55,851 nt of DNA from Mesorhizobium sp. (GCF_024509055.1 NZ_JANINM010000385.1:1-55851); one strand, 5' to 3'. Shown: positions 25,938-34,784, counted from the stretch's first letter. A program made the numbers and translations. The notes: generated by a model from the letters alone, not told the origin.

Positions 25938-26179
25938 TCGCCGCTCTCTTCCCGACGTCGGGCGAGAAAAGCGTCAACAGAAGCGTCAGGGTTACCGCCG
26001 GTGTACTGCTTGGCCAGGGCTTGGGCACGTGCCACTGCCTGACTTGCTGTTCGCAAGACCACACCATCTTCGGTTTCGTCGAGGTAGACCGCACCACCGC
26101 CACTCAGACCGAGGCGCTTCCGGACGTCCGCTGGCAGACTCATGCGCCCGTTAGGGGTAATATTAATTTGCAAGGTCAT
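25934..26179 (-). CDS. AbrB/SpoVT-type antitoxin, copy 1
   Basis: An 81-residue swapped-hairpin (AbrB/MazE-like) DNA-binding protein. The N-terminus, MTLQINITPNGRMSLPADVR, then KRLGLSGGGAVYLDETEDG, is the AbrB fold; the C-terminal third would bind and block the PIN toxin. It overlaps the toxin gene by four bases. Two GCATCG direct repeats lie upstream (26195-26215) and may be part of its operator. Closely like the antitoxin at 54277-54519. Confidence 0.9.
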   Translation of the reverse strand: MTLQINITPNGRMSLPADVRKRLGLSGGGAVYLDETEDGVVLRTASQAVARAQALAKQYTGGNPDASVDAFLARRREESGE

Positions 26180-26869
26180 GTTAGCACGTCAGCCCCGATG
26201 CACCACTTCGATGCAATATAGCTAAAACGTCCGCCTACGACAACAATGTCGCTCTTGCGCCTATCTTCCACTCCAATGTCATGCTTGTCCTTACGTGTCA
26301 CACCGCTACGATCCTGCCAGATGCGCTTTTTAGGAGGTGCGTTTTGGGTATACCCGTATAGCACTACCGGGTCTCAGTACACTTTCCGTGTGCTACAGGT
26401 TCAAAGGTACCACTCTCAATTTTGGTGCGTTTTGCATGCGATGAGCTAGCTATAAAAGACCATACGCACCGATCCATAGATCCGAAGCGCCCGATCATCG
26501 TCGACCCGTAAGACGGGATCGATTTCTTTCTCGCCAGTAGCCCGCGGTGTGTCACGTGGCACACCGTTGGTCGCGGAAGCCGAACCTCGCGCCGCGATCC
26601 ACGCGGTAGCGGCGTCGATGCGTTTCAAGGCGGGCGCTGGGGCTACCGCACCGAACGGCCACGGTGCCGGCGGGCCCGTGTTCCTCGCGAAGGGCACACC
26701 ATCGGACTACCTGTGGATCCCGGACATTTGAAAGTTTGGCCGCTCCCCGGATGGATGGGGCGAGACGTACGTGTCGCGCCGCTGGTCGTCGGTGTGAACA
26801 CGCTCGCGGCATCAAGCACCAACTCTCCGGTCGAAAGCCCACAACCTGCATGACACGGCGTTGAACGTC
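26180..26869. other. Long stretch without a supported gene
   Basis: Almost 700 bp. The first 280 bp (26210-26460) is more A+T-rich than the rest of the window and likely carries the promoter of the minus-strand AbrB-PIN-SbcDC genes. From about 26540 onwards the composition returns to G+C-rich; it contains a 22-bp near-perfect palindrome (26545-26566) and short open frames with no recognised homology. Possibly decayed coding sequence or a junction between two acquired segments. Confidence 0.45.
26545..26566. repeat. 22-bp near-perfect palindrome
   Basis: CGGTGTG at 26545-26551 and CACACCG at 26560-26566 flank a CACGTG core (26553-26558); only the pair 26552/26559 fails to match. Such a site could bind a dimeric regulator or recombinase. 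No gene nearby explains it. Confidence 0.6.
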
Positions 26870-27283
26870 ATGTACCCCGTCATCATGGGTATGCTCCAAC
26901 AACCATGTTCGCGCCATCTGGCGATATGGTTCGCGGTGCTCGCGATCGCAGCAAGACTCGTCGTCCCGAGCGGCTTCATGCCGCAGAGGGCGGGCAACCA
27001 CGTGGTCATGGCGGTTTGCACGAGCTCTGGTCCGCTGGTGACCCTCGTTCAGGTTCCGGGTGCGTCGACGGACACGCGCGACGGCTCCGAATCCATCCGC
27101 CCTGCGTCACCGTGCTCGGTCTCCGCCACGGACACCTCGATCTGCTCGGCGGTCGATCCGGTCCTACTGACTGCCGCCCTCGCTTTCATCATCAAGACGT
27201 CGATCTTCCACGCCGTACGAAGCACTGTGCCGGCTCCTCCACGTCTTCGTCCTCCACTACGGGGACCACCCTCGACCCGCTAG
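26870..27283 (+). CDS. DUF2946-like small envelope protein
   Basis: A 137-residue protein similar by eye to the DUF2946 family, often found beside copper or other metal genes. The N-terminal hydrophobic segment HLAIWFAVLAIAARLVVPSGF, then MP, is followed by HVVMAVCTSSGP and a Cys-containing middle (ASPCSV). A C-terminal hydrophobic stretch (VLLTAALAFIIKTSIF) is present. Start uncertain: ATG 26870, 26885 or 26891 all fit. It begins a plus-strand set of three envelope genes ending at 28605. Confidence 0.65.
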   Translation: MYPVIMGMLQQPCSRHLAIWFAVLAIAARLVVPSGFMPQRAGNHVVMAVCTSSGPLVTLVQVPGASTDTRDGSESIRPASPCSVSATDTSICSAVDPVLLTAALAFIIKTSIFHAVRSTVPAPPRLRPPLRGPPSTR

Positions 27284-27424
27284 GCATCGGTCAGGCGGCA
27301 TCCTCTGCGTCCGCCGCCTCCAACCATAATTCCATGACCGATGGAAGATTCGAAAGGTCGCATGACGCCTCCGGTCCGCGGATGGCGCGCGACCAGACTC
27401 GACCTAAGCGAGGAACATACCTTC

Positions 27425-27871
27425 ATGCTCAGCCAACGTCACAGCGAGACAACGCTCGCAGCCATCAGCACCAAACGCTTCCTGCTCCTGGCAGGGCTTG
27501 TATCGATCCTGATCAGCGTCGCCACTTGGACGTTGGATCTCACACAGGCGACCTACGCCTGTCCGTTCTGTCGAGTCCAACGTTCGGCGATCGGTATCCT
27601 GGGGATACTGATTCTGCTTCTCCCGTACGGCAATCGGTTCTTCCTCCGGTATGCCGCAGTCGCTGTTGCCACGCTCGGGTTGGGCGTCGGCATGATGCAG
27701 AACTTCAATGGCGGCTGGCTCGCGATGTTCAAAGGGACGTTCAAGCTTCATGATCCGATCTGGTTCGACTCGACGATCCTCTCGTCGTGCGCCATCGTGA
27801 TCATGTCCTTTCAGCTCGGGATCATCTTCGAGGTCTCGGCGAGGCAGACGCTTCGGACGGAGAGGGCCTGA
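27425..27871 (+). CDS. DsbB-like membrane protein with one CxxC pair
   Basis: A 148-residue protein with four hydrophobic segments. TYACPFCRVQRSAIGILGIL (Cys46, Cys49) resembles the first periplasmic loop of DsbB (CxxC followed by Gln-Arg), which passes electrons from DsbA to quinone. The second Cys pair of DsbB is absent; only one other Cys (SSCAIV, last segment) is seen. So it may be a DsbB relative with a changed function, perhaps copper-linked thiol chemistry. ATG 27425 is preferred because residues before it are not hydrophobic or conserved. Its stop is two bases before the next start. Confidence 0.65.
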   Translation: MLSQRHSETTLAAISTKRFLLLAGLVSILISVATWTLDLTQATYACPFCRVQRSAIGILGILILLLPYGNRFFLRYAAVAVATLGLGVGMMQNFNGGWLAMFKGTFKLHDPIWFDSTILSSCAIVIMSFQLGIIFEVSARQTLRTERA

Positions 27872-27873
27872 TC

Positions 27874-28605
27874 ATGCTGAAGTCGACGGTGGCATGCATC
27901 GCATGGCTCTTGATGGTCGCGCCCGCGGCGGCCGAGCCGACGCAGATCGTCGTGCGGGTAATCAGCCAGGACGGGAAGTTCGTCGGCGATCACACGGGAG
28001 GAGCATCCATCACGCTGCGCGAGGTGAAATCGGGCAGGGTGCTCGCACGCGGCGTCACAAGGGGCGGGACGGGCGACACGGAGCGGATCATGGAGGCGTC
28101 TCGACGCAGCCCTTCGATCGCGCTTGCCGATGCCGCATCCTACAAGGTCACTCTCGATCTCGGCGAGCCGACGCTCGTTGACCTTGAGGTGGAGGGCCCC
28201 ATAGGTCGTCCTCGATCCAGGATCAGCGTGAGATCGCAGCGCTGGATCGTCCCAGGCGTGCCGGTGACGGCAGGCAATGGCTGGCTTGTCGAGCTTCCGG
28301 GGCTCGCGATCACGCCCACCATATCGACGCAGGGCCGATCGGTTTTGATCACGGCCAAGGTCGAGCTGATGTGCGGCTGCCCGATAACTCCCGATGGACC
28401 TTGGCCATCCGCCGATTACGCCGTCACTGCGAGCATCTGGAGCGGGCGCCACGAACTGGCGAGCGCGCCGCTTGCGTTCACCGCGGCGCCTGGGACGTTC
28501 AGTGGGCGCATCGCCCTACCGCGAGCCGGGAAGGCGAAGATCTACGTCAACGCCGTGAACGGCCGAACGGGCAACTCGGGACTGGCGACCGTCAGGTTGC
28601 CGTGA
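27874..28605 (+). CDS. Periplasmic protein with MCGCP motif
   Basis: A 243-residue secreted protein of unknown function. The signal peptide MLKSTVACIAWLLMVAPAAA is expected to be cleaved after AAA-E. The mature part is beta-rich in appearance. VELMCGCPITPDGPWP near residue 165-180 puts two Cys in a C-x-C pair, a possible thiol-redox or metal site that could pair with the DsbB-like protein encoded just upstream. No other Cys is present in the mature part. It starts two bases after the DsbB-like gene and is followed by a strong hairpin. Confidence 0.6.
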   Translation: MLKSTVACIAWLLMVAPAAAEPTQIVVRVISQDGKFVGDHTGGASITLREVKSGRVLARGVTRGGTGDTERIMEASRRSPSIALADAASYKVTLDLGEPTLVDLEVEGPIGRPRSRISVRSQRWIVPGVPVTAGNGWLVELPGLAITPTISTQGRSVLITAKVELMCGCPITPDGPWPSADYAVTASIWSGRHELASAPLAFTAAPGTFSGRIALPRAGKAKIYVNAVNGRTGNSGLATVRLP

Positions 28606-28610
28606 GCCAA

Positions 28611-28645
28611 GGCGCTGCGCGTGGGAAACCGAAGCGCGCAGCGCC
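28611..28645 (+). terminator. Hairpin after the envelope gene set
   Basis: GGCGCTGCGCG (28611-28621) and CGCGCAGCGCC (28635-28645) form a perfect 11-bp stem, five bases after the stop of the MCGCP-protein gene. Weak T content follows. A good terminator candidate. Confidence 0.6.
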
Positions 28646-28797
28646 TCCGTCGATTGACGAGCTATTGATGAGGATCCGCCATGTCCAAACCTCAATTGCG
28701 GATCGGCAGGGGAAATATGCAAATCCGCTAAAGAATAGTTCCACTGGCATGAGCCGGATCGAACGCCATCGCATGTATGAGAGGACCTGTGGCTTCT

Positions 28798-28829
28798 GAT
28801 GATGCAGCGCAGGTAAGACCTGCATCATC
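28798..28829 (-). terminator. Hairpin downstream of mscS
   Basis: GATGATGCAG (28798-28807) pairs with CTGCATCATC (28820-28829). An inner alternative, GCAGGT/ACCTGC, is nested. It follows the minus-strand mscS gene (stop at 28888), probably ending the ino1-mscS transcript. Confidence 0.5.
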
Positions 28830-28887
28830 GCATTAGATGCACCTTTCTTCGACGAACACGCTCCCGCACCCTGCGCAAGTCCCAGGT

Positions 28888-30504
28888 TCAGGTTATAATC
28901 GGCGAGACTTCCGCAGGCACGTCGTCCGAGTCGGTATCCACATGCTTCAGGTGAACGGTCTGCGTGGCGTAGGCTATCGGAACCTTAGCCTTCTCCAAGC
29001 TGGCATGGATCTTCAAGAGCAAATCCTGTCGGATGATCAAGCTCTCGTCGAAGTCCTGCGCCCTGATGTAGGAGAAGATTTCTATGTCTACGGAGCTCAG
29101 ATTGATGTCCTTCAGGCGCGCCCGCGCGCCCGGCTTGATGATATGTTCGTTCGCCTCCAGGATTTCCGTCATCATGTGGAGGGTCGCGGGCAGCTTGTCG
29201 GACCTGATCCCGTGCTCCAACCTGATGATCGGATTGAATAGGAAGGAGTCCCGTCGAGCGAAGTTTTCAATCTGTCGCGCCGAGAAATCTCCGTTTGGAA
29301 TGGTCACCACGGTCCGCTCCAAGGTGCGGATGCGAGTGGAACGTATGCCGACGTCCTCCACCGTGCCTACCACGTCACCGACCTTGCAGAAGTCGCCGAC
29401 CTGCACGGGTTTGTCTGCGATCAACGTCACGCTTCCGACCAGGTTCTCGACCGTCTTCTGCGCCCCGAGAGCCAAGGCGATGCCGCCGATGCCCAATGCG
29501 GCGACCCCCGTCGTGACGTCGATCCCGAACGTGTCGAGGACGGCCACGACCGCGATGAACAGCAGGACGAGCTTCGCAGCGCGACGGACGAGACTGATCA
29601 CGGACACCGCTTGCCGTCGTTCCAGTCCCTTGAGCCGATTGATGCTGAGCTGTGCCACCGCATCGATCATGCGGGCGAAGAACCACGCCAGCGCGATCCA
29701 GGCGAAAACACCCAGGTACCGCAGCAGGATTTGACGTGCGATGATGGAGACCGGCAGCGATCCCGCCCATAGCTGGAACAGCAGGGTCGCCCCGAACAGG
29801 CTTACCGGCGGCATCGCCGCCTGAGCCACACGATAGGTCCTGCTCCTTTCGTGATCGTGGATCGTGCGCCTCATCACGAAGAGGATCCCGGCGCTGACCA
29901 CGTAGAAGCCAAGGAAGACGAGCGACGCGAGGCCGAGCAGGGTCGACCAGTCCCCGACCGCCGCGCCCCCGATTTCGATCGGTTGCCCGCCTTTGCCGGT
30001 GTTCCTATGCTCGTGCAGCCGCCGTGCGGCGATGCTGGTCTTCAGCGCCACACGCCAGACGTTGCCGGCCGTTGCCGTTCCGCCACGGGTAAGGAGTATG
30101 GGTACGTCACCCGTTCTCGAGAGGCTTCCTACCCGTTCGATGTTGGACCCGAGACCGTCCTCCAGATTTCCCTGCGGGTCGTTGGACAGCGAAACGAACG
30201 GATCGATCGCACCGCTCTGATCCAATACGGACTGAAGCTCCTCCGTCAGACGGCGAACGTCCGCCTTGGCTTCGAAGTAGCGGCCGGCCCGGCTGTAATC
30301 GCGCTCGGCCATTGCGGAAAGAAGACCCGAGACGGTGCCTCGCGGCGTGTCGCGGCCATAGATGTCGGTCGGGGGCTTTGTGGACGACGCGGACGCGCCG
30401 GCTTTCGGGGCGGCCTGCGACTGTGCCCGACCCGGCACGGCGCCCGCGAGGAGCACCATGCCGATCAAGTGTAGGCGTGATGTACGAAGCATCGATGGCC
30501 TCAT
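28888..30504 (-). CDS. MscS-family mechanosensitive channel
   Basis: A 538-residue small-conductance mechanosensitive channel with a long N-terminal periplasmic part. A signal-like start (LHLIGMVLLAGAVPGRAQ) is followed by a folded domain (about 45-170), then membrane segments near 187-210, 233-255, 262-290 and 315-335. The pore and beta domain follow: VAALGIGGIALALGAQKTVENLVGS, GDFCKVGDVVGTVEDVGIRST and VTIPNGDFS are hallmark MscS residues. Its start overlaps the ino1 stop by four bases, which suggests joint production of an osmolyte enzyme and an osmotic release valve. Confidence 0.93.
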   Translation of the reverse strand: MRPSMLRTSRLHLIGMVLLAGAVPGRAQSQAAPKAGASASSTKPPTDIYGRDTPRGTVSGLLSAMAERDYSRAGRYFEAKADVRRLTEELQSVLDQSGAIDPFVSLSNDPQGNLEDGLGSNIERVGSLSRTGDVPILLTRGGTATAGNVWRVALKTSIAARRLHEHRNTGKGGQPIEIGGAAVGDWSTLLGLASLVFLGFYVVSAGILFVMRRTIHDHERSRTYRVAQAAMPPVSLFGATLLFQLWAGSLPVSIIARQILLRYLGVFAWIALAWFFARMIDAVAQLSINRLKGLERRQAVSVISLVRRAAKLVLLFIAVVAVLDTFGIDVTTGVAALGIGGIALALGAQKTVENLVGSVTLIADKPVQVGDFCKVGDVVGTVEDVGIRSTRIRTLERTVVTIPNGDFSARQIENFARRDSFLFNPIIRLEHGIRSDKLPATLHMMTEILEANEHIIKPGARARLKDINLSSVDIEIFSYIRAQDFDESLIIRQDLLLKIHASLEKAKVPIAYATQTVHLKHVDTDSDDVPAEVSPIIT

Positions 30505-31592
30505 GCGCCTGCGATGAAGTTCTCGACCGCGATCTGGGCGAGGTCGTCAGTCATCTGGGTGCGCGGATGCTTGCAGAAATAGGCGGATGCGGGGTCGATC
30601 ACGCCGGCGATGCCGCGGTCCTTGGCGATCGCGGCGCAACGGATCATGTCGATCGCGACACCGGCGCTGTTGGGCGAATCCTCGACCGACAGGCGCAGTT
30701 CCAGGTTCATCGGCACGCCGCCGAACAGCTGGCCTTCCATGCGCAGGAAGCATACCTTGTTGTCGTTCTGCCACGGCACGTAGTCCGACGGCCCGATATG
30801 GACGTTGTCGTCGTCGAGCCGCTCGGCCGCGACCGACTGGACCGCCTCGGTCTTCGAGATCTTCTTGGATTCGAGGCGGCGGTGGTTCGACATGTTGAGG
30901 AAGTCGGTGTTGCCGCCGGTGTTGAGCTGATACGTCCGGTCGAGCTTGACGCCGCGCTTGGCGAACAGGTCGGTGAGCACGCGGTGGACGATCGTCGCAC
31001 CCAGCTGTGCCTTGATGTCGTCGCCGATGATCGCGACGCCGGCATCCTCGAAGCGCTTCGCCCATTCGGGGTTGGAGGCGATGAAGACCGGAATGTTGTT
31101 GACGAAGGCGACGCCGGCTTCCAGCGCGCATTCGGCGTAGAATTCGGTCGCCTCCTGGCTGCCGACCGGCAGGTAGTTCATCAGCACGTCGGTGCCCGAA
31201 CGCTTCAGTTCGGCGACGACCTCTTCCTTGGTCGGCTGCGTGTCGTTGGCGACCACGAAGGTGCGATCGTCCTTATATTGGCTCATATGGTCGGCGACGC
31301 CGTCCAGCACCGCGCCCATCTTCACCACCGTGCCGGTCGACGGGATGGTGGCGGCGAACACCGCGGTGCAATTGGGCTTGGCGAAGATCGCCTCGGCGAC
31401 GTCCTTGCCGACCTTGCGCGTATCCACGTCCCAGGCGGCGACGACCTTGATGTCGGAGGGTTCATAGCCGCCGACTTCCCAGTGCATCAGGCCGGCCGCG
31501 TCGTTGGTGCCTCCGCGATAATGCTCCAGCCCCTGGACGAGCGAGCTCGCGCAGTTGCCGATGCCGACGATGGCGATGTTGATGAGTTTCAC
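30501..31592 (-). CDS. ino1: Inositol-3-phosphate synthase
   Basis: Converts glucose 6-phosphate to 1L-myo-inositol 3-phosphate with NAD+. At 363 residues it matches the bacterial (actinobacterial/archaeal) type rather than the ~530-residue eukaryotic form. IAIVGIGNCASSLVQGL is the NAD loop; NYLPVGSQEATEFYAE, NNIPVFIASNPEW, GDDIKAQLGATIVHR and NTGGNTDFLNM are active-site segments. Product could feed inositol-derived solutes or lipids. Overlaps mscS by four bases. Confidence 0.94.
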   Translation of the reverse strand: MKLINIAIVGIGNCASSLVQGLEHYRGGTNDAAGLMHWEVGGYEPSDIKVVAAWDVDTRKVGKDVAEAIFAKPNCTAVFAATIPSTGTVVKMGAVLDGVADHMSQYKDDRTFVVANDTQPTKEEVVAELKRSGTDVLMNYLPVGSQEATEFYAECALEAGVAFVNNIPVFIASNPEWAKRFEDAGVAIIGDDIKAQLGATIVHRVLTDLFAKRGVKLDRTYQLNTGGNTDFLNMSNHRRLESKKISKTEAVQSVAAERLDDDNVHIGPSDYVPWQNDNKVCFLRMEGQLFGGVPMNLELRLSVEDSPNSAGVAIDMIRCAAIAKDRGIAGVIDPASAYFCKHPRTQMTDDLAQIAVENFIAGA

Positions 31593-31790
31593 GAATTTAC
31601 TCCGGTATGCAGCCGTTGCTCGGCTTTATCGATGGTGAGCATCCATGCGTGACGCCTGCGCAGACATCGCTCTGATCATGCCCAGGACACCGCCTGGATT
31701 GGCGGCGCCATTGATCACGTCGGCTTGAATGCTGCTTGCAAGCGACGGCTCTTCGTCGCCTTGCTTTTCAGTGGTTGAAGAGGCCGTCGA

Positions 31791-32108
31791 TCACGCCCCC
31801 TCGTCGACTTCGCTCATGGCGGCCAGCGCCGCGAATGCCGGGCGTGCTCTTCGGTCTGGTTTCAGGCCCCCGGGCAGGGAAGCGGGCGCTGCTGGGATGC
31901 GGGCTGTCCCGCGGACCATCAATGCCAGCGTAGGCGGATTTCGCGCGATGACCTTGTCGAGTCTGCTCGGGTCAAACCAGACGCCTCGGCATCGGGGGCG
32001 ATAGTAGAGCTCGCCCCCTCGGCGGTCGGCGATCAGCAGTCCGAGCTGACATCCGGGAGCCAGCATAACGCCGTCACGGCGCTGCGATGACGATGGGATG
32101 TCGTTCAT
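31791..32108 (-). CDS. Degenerate TFIIB-type zinc-finger protein
   Basis: A 105-residue protein resembling the small zf-TFIIB family. The segment GCQLGLLIADRRGGELYYRP then RCRGVWFDPSRLDKVI matches the family except that two of four zinc ligands are replaced: the first Cys (family CPxC) by Ala in LAPGC, and the third (family YCPxC) by Arg in YRPRC. The usual basic C-terminus follows. So zinc binding is doubtful and the gene may be decaying or repurposed. Start ATG 32108, 29 bp after the CDF gene. Confidence 0.6.
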   Translation of the reverse strand: MNDIPSSSQRRDGVMLAPGCQLGLLIADRRGGELYYRPRCRGVWFDPSRLDKVIARNPPTLALMVRGTARIPAAPASLPGGLKPDRRARPAFAALAAMSEVDEGA

Positions 32109-32137
32109 GGCCTGCCCTTGAGGTTCGCCCGAGAGGC

Positions 32138-33097
32138 TCAAGGATGGATGCCCTGTTCGGCGCAATCGCGTCCCGAGACCTCAGTCTGGATCGTGCTGTG
32201 TCCGATCTCGTATCGGTCTCGCAGAAGCGCTTGAACGGCCGAGCGCGTCCCATCGACGTCGGCACCGCGATCGAGTACGAGGTGGACCGTACAGTTCACC
32301 TCGTCGTTGCTCATCGACCAGACATGCAGGTCATGAAGGTCGGCGACGCCGCGCACGCCGGCGATGGCGGTGCGAACCTCGCTGAGCTTGAGGCCGCCCG
32401 GAACGCCTTCTAGTAGGACGTTGCTGGTGTCGCGCAGCAGGATCCACGTACGCGGCAGGACCCACAGGCCGATGCCGACCGCTACGATTGGGTCGACCCA
32501 GGTCCAACCCGTGAAGCGGATGGTGAGAGCGCCGGCGATGACGCCGACGGAGCCAATCATGTCGGCCCAGACCTCCAGATAGGCGCCCTTGACGTTGAAG
32601 CTGCCTTCCTTACCCGCCATCAGCAACCGCATCGACACGATGTTCACGACGAGGCCGATCGTCGCGACGATCAGCATGCCCCAGGATTGAACCTCCTGTG
32701 GGGTGCTGAAGCGCTTGATCGCCTCGACGAAGACGTAGATCGCTACGCCGAACAGCAGCACGGCATTGAAGGCCGCAGCGAGGATTTCGAAACGACGATA
32801 CCCGAACGTCCGCTTGTCGTCGGCCGGCTTCTGGCCCAGCTTGATAGCCAGCAGCGCGATCACCAGCGCCATCACGTCGGTCATCATGTGAGCGGCGTCC
32901 GAGAGGAGCGCCAGGCTGTTGAAGACGAAGCCGCCGATCACCTCCGCGATGAAGTAGGTGAAGGTCAGCGCGAGCGCCCAGCTCAGCATCTTGGCGTTGG
33001 CGCCGGCCGCATGGTTGTGACCGCCCGCGCCATGGCTGTGATCGTGCCCTGCGCCAGCATCGTGCGCTCCGGCGCCGTGGTCGTGACCGGCGCTCAC
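32138..33097 (-). CDS. czcD: CDF-family cation exporter (CzcD-like)
   Basis: A 319-residue cation diffusion facilitator that exports Zn2+, Cd2+ or Co2+ against protons. The His-rich N-terminus ([20 protein letters not shown]) could buffer metal. Six membrane segments are visible. Metal-site motifs: [12 protein letters not shown] (His and Asp of site A) and [16 protein letters not shown] (site A second half, with Glu in place of the more usual His). The cytoplasmic C-terminal domain ([16 protein letters not shown]) is complete. GTG start overlaps the DUF305 gene stop by four bases. Confidence 0.94.
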   Translation of the reverse strand: MSAGHDHGAGAHDAGAGHDHSHGAGGHNHAAGANAKMLSWALALTFTYFIAEVIGGFVFNSLALLSDAAHMMTDVMALVIALLAIKLGQKPADDKRTFGYRRFEILAAAFNAVLLFGVAIYVFVEAIKRFSTPQEVQSWGMLIVATIGLVVNIVSMRLLMAGKEGSFNVKGAYLEVWADMIGSVGVIAGALTIRFTGWTWVDPIVAVGIGLWVLPRTWILLRDTSNVLLEGVPGGLKLSEVRTAIAGVRGVADLHDLHVWSMSNDEVNCTVHLVLDRGADVDGTRSAVQALLRDRYEIGHSTIQTEVSGRDCAEQGIHP

Positions 33098-33477
33098 TTG
33101 CCGGCCTCCCGCTTCGCGAGCCAGATGCGCATCCGCGAGATCTCAGCCCGCTGCGCCATGACCACCTCCCGTGCGAGCTTCCGCACTTCGGGATCGCGGC
33201 CGTATCTCAGCTCGACCTCCGCCATCGCGATCGCGCCCTCGTGGTGCGGGATCATCGCACGCATGAAGTCGACATCGGCATCCCCGGTGAACCGGATGTC
33301 CATGACGCCGTGCATCTTGGCGTTGGCTGCGCGATACGCCCGCGTCGCGGGAGAACCTGTCGGTGCGGCCGGTCGCAGGTGCCGTCCGTGCGGCATGGTC
33401 TGTGCGACCGGTTGCGCGCTCACCGACGCGGTCGCGGCGACGGCCGCGACCGCCAGCATTTTCTTCATCGTGGGCAT
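33094..33477 (-). CDS. DUF305 (CopM-like) periplasmic protein
   Basis: A 127-residue exported protein. After a signal peptide ([20 protein letters not shown]) the DUF305 core begins: [20 protein letters not shown] (His-His pair, paired Met residues) and [22 protein letters not shown]305 proteins such as CopM bind Cu or other metals in the periplasm. Only the second half of the duplicated domain is present. Two possible starts, ATG 33477 or 33468. Overlaps czcD by four bases, so metal binding and export may be coupled. Confidence 0.9.
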   Translation of the reverse strand: MPTMKKMLAVAAVAATASVSAQPVAQTMPHGRHLRPAAPTGSPATRAYRAANAKMHGVMDIRFTGDADVDFMRAMIPHHEGAIAMAEVELRYGRDPEVRKLAREVVMAQRAEISRMRIWLAKREAGK

Positions 33478-33532
33478 GTCGTCTCTCCTTTCGGATGGGT
33501 GGGCGCAGGGCGCCGATTGGGATCGAGGCGGT

Positions 33533-34219
33533 TCATCCGGCGATCTCCTCGAGCGCGAGCAGCGCGAGGAAGCCGATGAAGAAGAAGGCGCTGATGAGTG
33601 GGCTGTCCGGCTTCTCGTGCGCCTCGACCAGCAGCTCCTCGGTAACCAGATAGAGGAGCGCCATGAGGCCGAAGCTCAGAAAGCCGGCGATCACCACGGG
33701 TGACAGTGTGGCCACCGGCAGCGCGGCCAGCGATCCGATCGGAAGCAGAAGGGCGAGGCCTGCGACCGTCAGGACGACCCGCAGCCTGGAGCGCATGGTC
33801 TCACCGAGTTCCGTCGTGAGCGTCACGCCGAGGAACAGCACCTCGAGCGTCAGCGCGACCGTCAGCAGGATGCCCGCCTTGGCGCCGGCGACGAATGCCA
33901 GTCCCAACACGAGGCCATCGATGAGCAGGTCGATCCCGATCGCGCCCAGCAGCGCGGCGGGACCTTCGAAGCGTTCCTCGAAGCCCTTGAGCGCGAGCAT
34001 GACCGCCACACCGGCGGCCCCGCCGATCAACGTCGCGGTCGGGCTCGCCTCGTGCTTGACCTGCGGAAGGATCTCTGTCGCCGCCGCGGCGAACACGACG
34101 CCGGCCGCGAGATGCTGCATGGCGCTGGTAAAGGCGGCACCGGGACGTCGCACGACCGCGGCAATTGCGCCCAGAATGACCGCGATGGTCGGGATGATGG
34201 TGTAGCTCAGTGCCAGCAT
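33533..34219 (-). CDS. ZIP-family metal transporter
   Basis: A 228-residue membrane protein of the ZIP family, which moves Zn2+, Fe2+ and related ions into the cytoplasm. Seven to eight hydrophobic segments. [19 protein letters not shown] (segment II) and [19 protein letters not shown] (segment IV) carry the conserved His/Glu/Asp positions, though the usual HxxPEG is changed to DLLIDG. So metal specificity may differ. It has a broken relative at 38018-38218. Same direction as the DUF305 and CDF genes. Confidence 0.85.
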   Translation of the reverse strand: MLALSYTIIPTIAVILGAIAAVVRRPGAAFTSAMQHLAAGVVFAAAATEILPQVKHEASPTATLIGGAAGVAVMLALKGFEERFEGPAALLGAIGIDLLIDGLVLGLAFVAGAKAGILLTVALTLEVLFLGVTLTTELGETMRSRLRVVLTVAGLALLLPIGSLAALPVATLSPVVIAGFLSFGLMALLYLVTEELLVEAHEKPDSPLISAFFFIGFLALLALEEIAG

Positions 34220-34409
34220 GGCAGTACTCCCAAACGCGAATGTCCGCGCGATCGGCTTCGCCCGGTCGGTCGGGACAGCCTTCCATCACCAATCGTCCGA
34301 AGTCGGATCGTGCTCCGACCGCCGCGGCGCTTCGGCGTCTTCGCAGCGTATCGTCGCTCCCTCGATGCGGTCGATGCCGGTCGGTATGCCGACCTTCGGA
34401 TCCTCACGA

Positions 34410-34640
34410 TCATGCGATCGGCCCTGGTTGTGAGGACCAGTGCCACTTCCCTCCGCGGCGCCTCCATGTCGCGAATCCGATGCGATGGAACATTCCGATC
34501 CATCGGATCAGCACGAGCACATGCGGGGTGGAGATCAGACTGTAGGTTCTGCCAAGGCGCGTCGTGCGTACAAGCAGGTTGGCGGCCAGGAGCCACAGGC
34601 CGGCCGGAAGAAGAGCGGCGAAAAGCTGAAGCGTCTTCAT
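34410..34640 (-). CDS. Small hydrophobic hypothetical protein
   Basis: A 76-residue frame, MKTLQLFAALLPAGLWLLAA then NLLVRTTRLGRTYSL, with one long hydrophobic N-terminal helix and a weaker second segment (TPHVLVLIRWIGMF), ending in a basic Trp-rich tail. No ribosome site is obvious. It sits between dedA and the ZIP gene in the same direction, 144 bp after dedA. No family recognised. Confidence 0.4.
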   Translation of the reverse strand: MKTLQLFAALLPAGLWLLAANLLVRTTRLGRTYSLISTPHVLVLIRWIGMFHRIGFATWRRRGGKWHWSSQPGPIA

Positions 34641-34784
34641 CGGGTGGTCAGGCAACGCTTCTGCCCTGTGATGGTCCGCAGGACAGGCAGGGCGATCGCA
34701 CGGCCACGCAAGGCGCCCGCCGAAGAACGGATCCGGGTGCGATCCGAGCAGGCCCGGACCCGAATGGATCGACGCGCGCGAAGA

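Noticed and set aside
26180..26460. CRISPR-like or tandem repeat in the A+T-rich part
   Set aside because: No repeated unit with regular spacing; only two GCATCG hexamers near the antitoxin start.
30312..31652. 446-codon plus-strand frame opposite ino1 and mscS
   Set aside because: It is long, but antisense to two well-supported overlapping genes; His/Asp/Val-rich composition reflects codon complement, not a real protein.
34207..34596. Open frame opposite the DedA-ZIP interval
   Set aside because: Arg/Pro-rich composition typical of antisense G+C-rich DNA, no ribosome site and no family resemblance.
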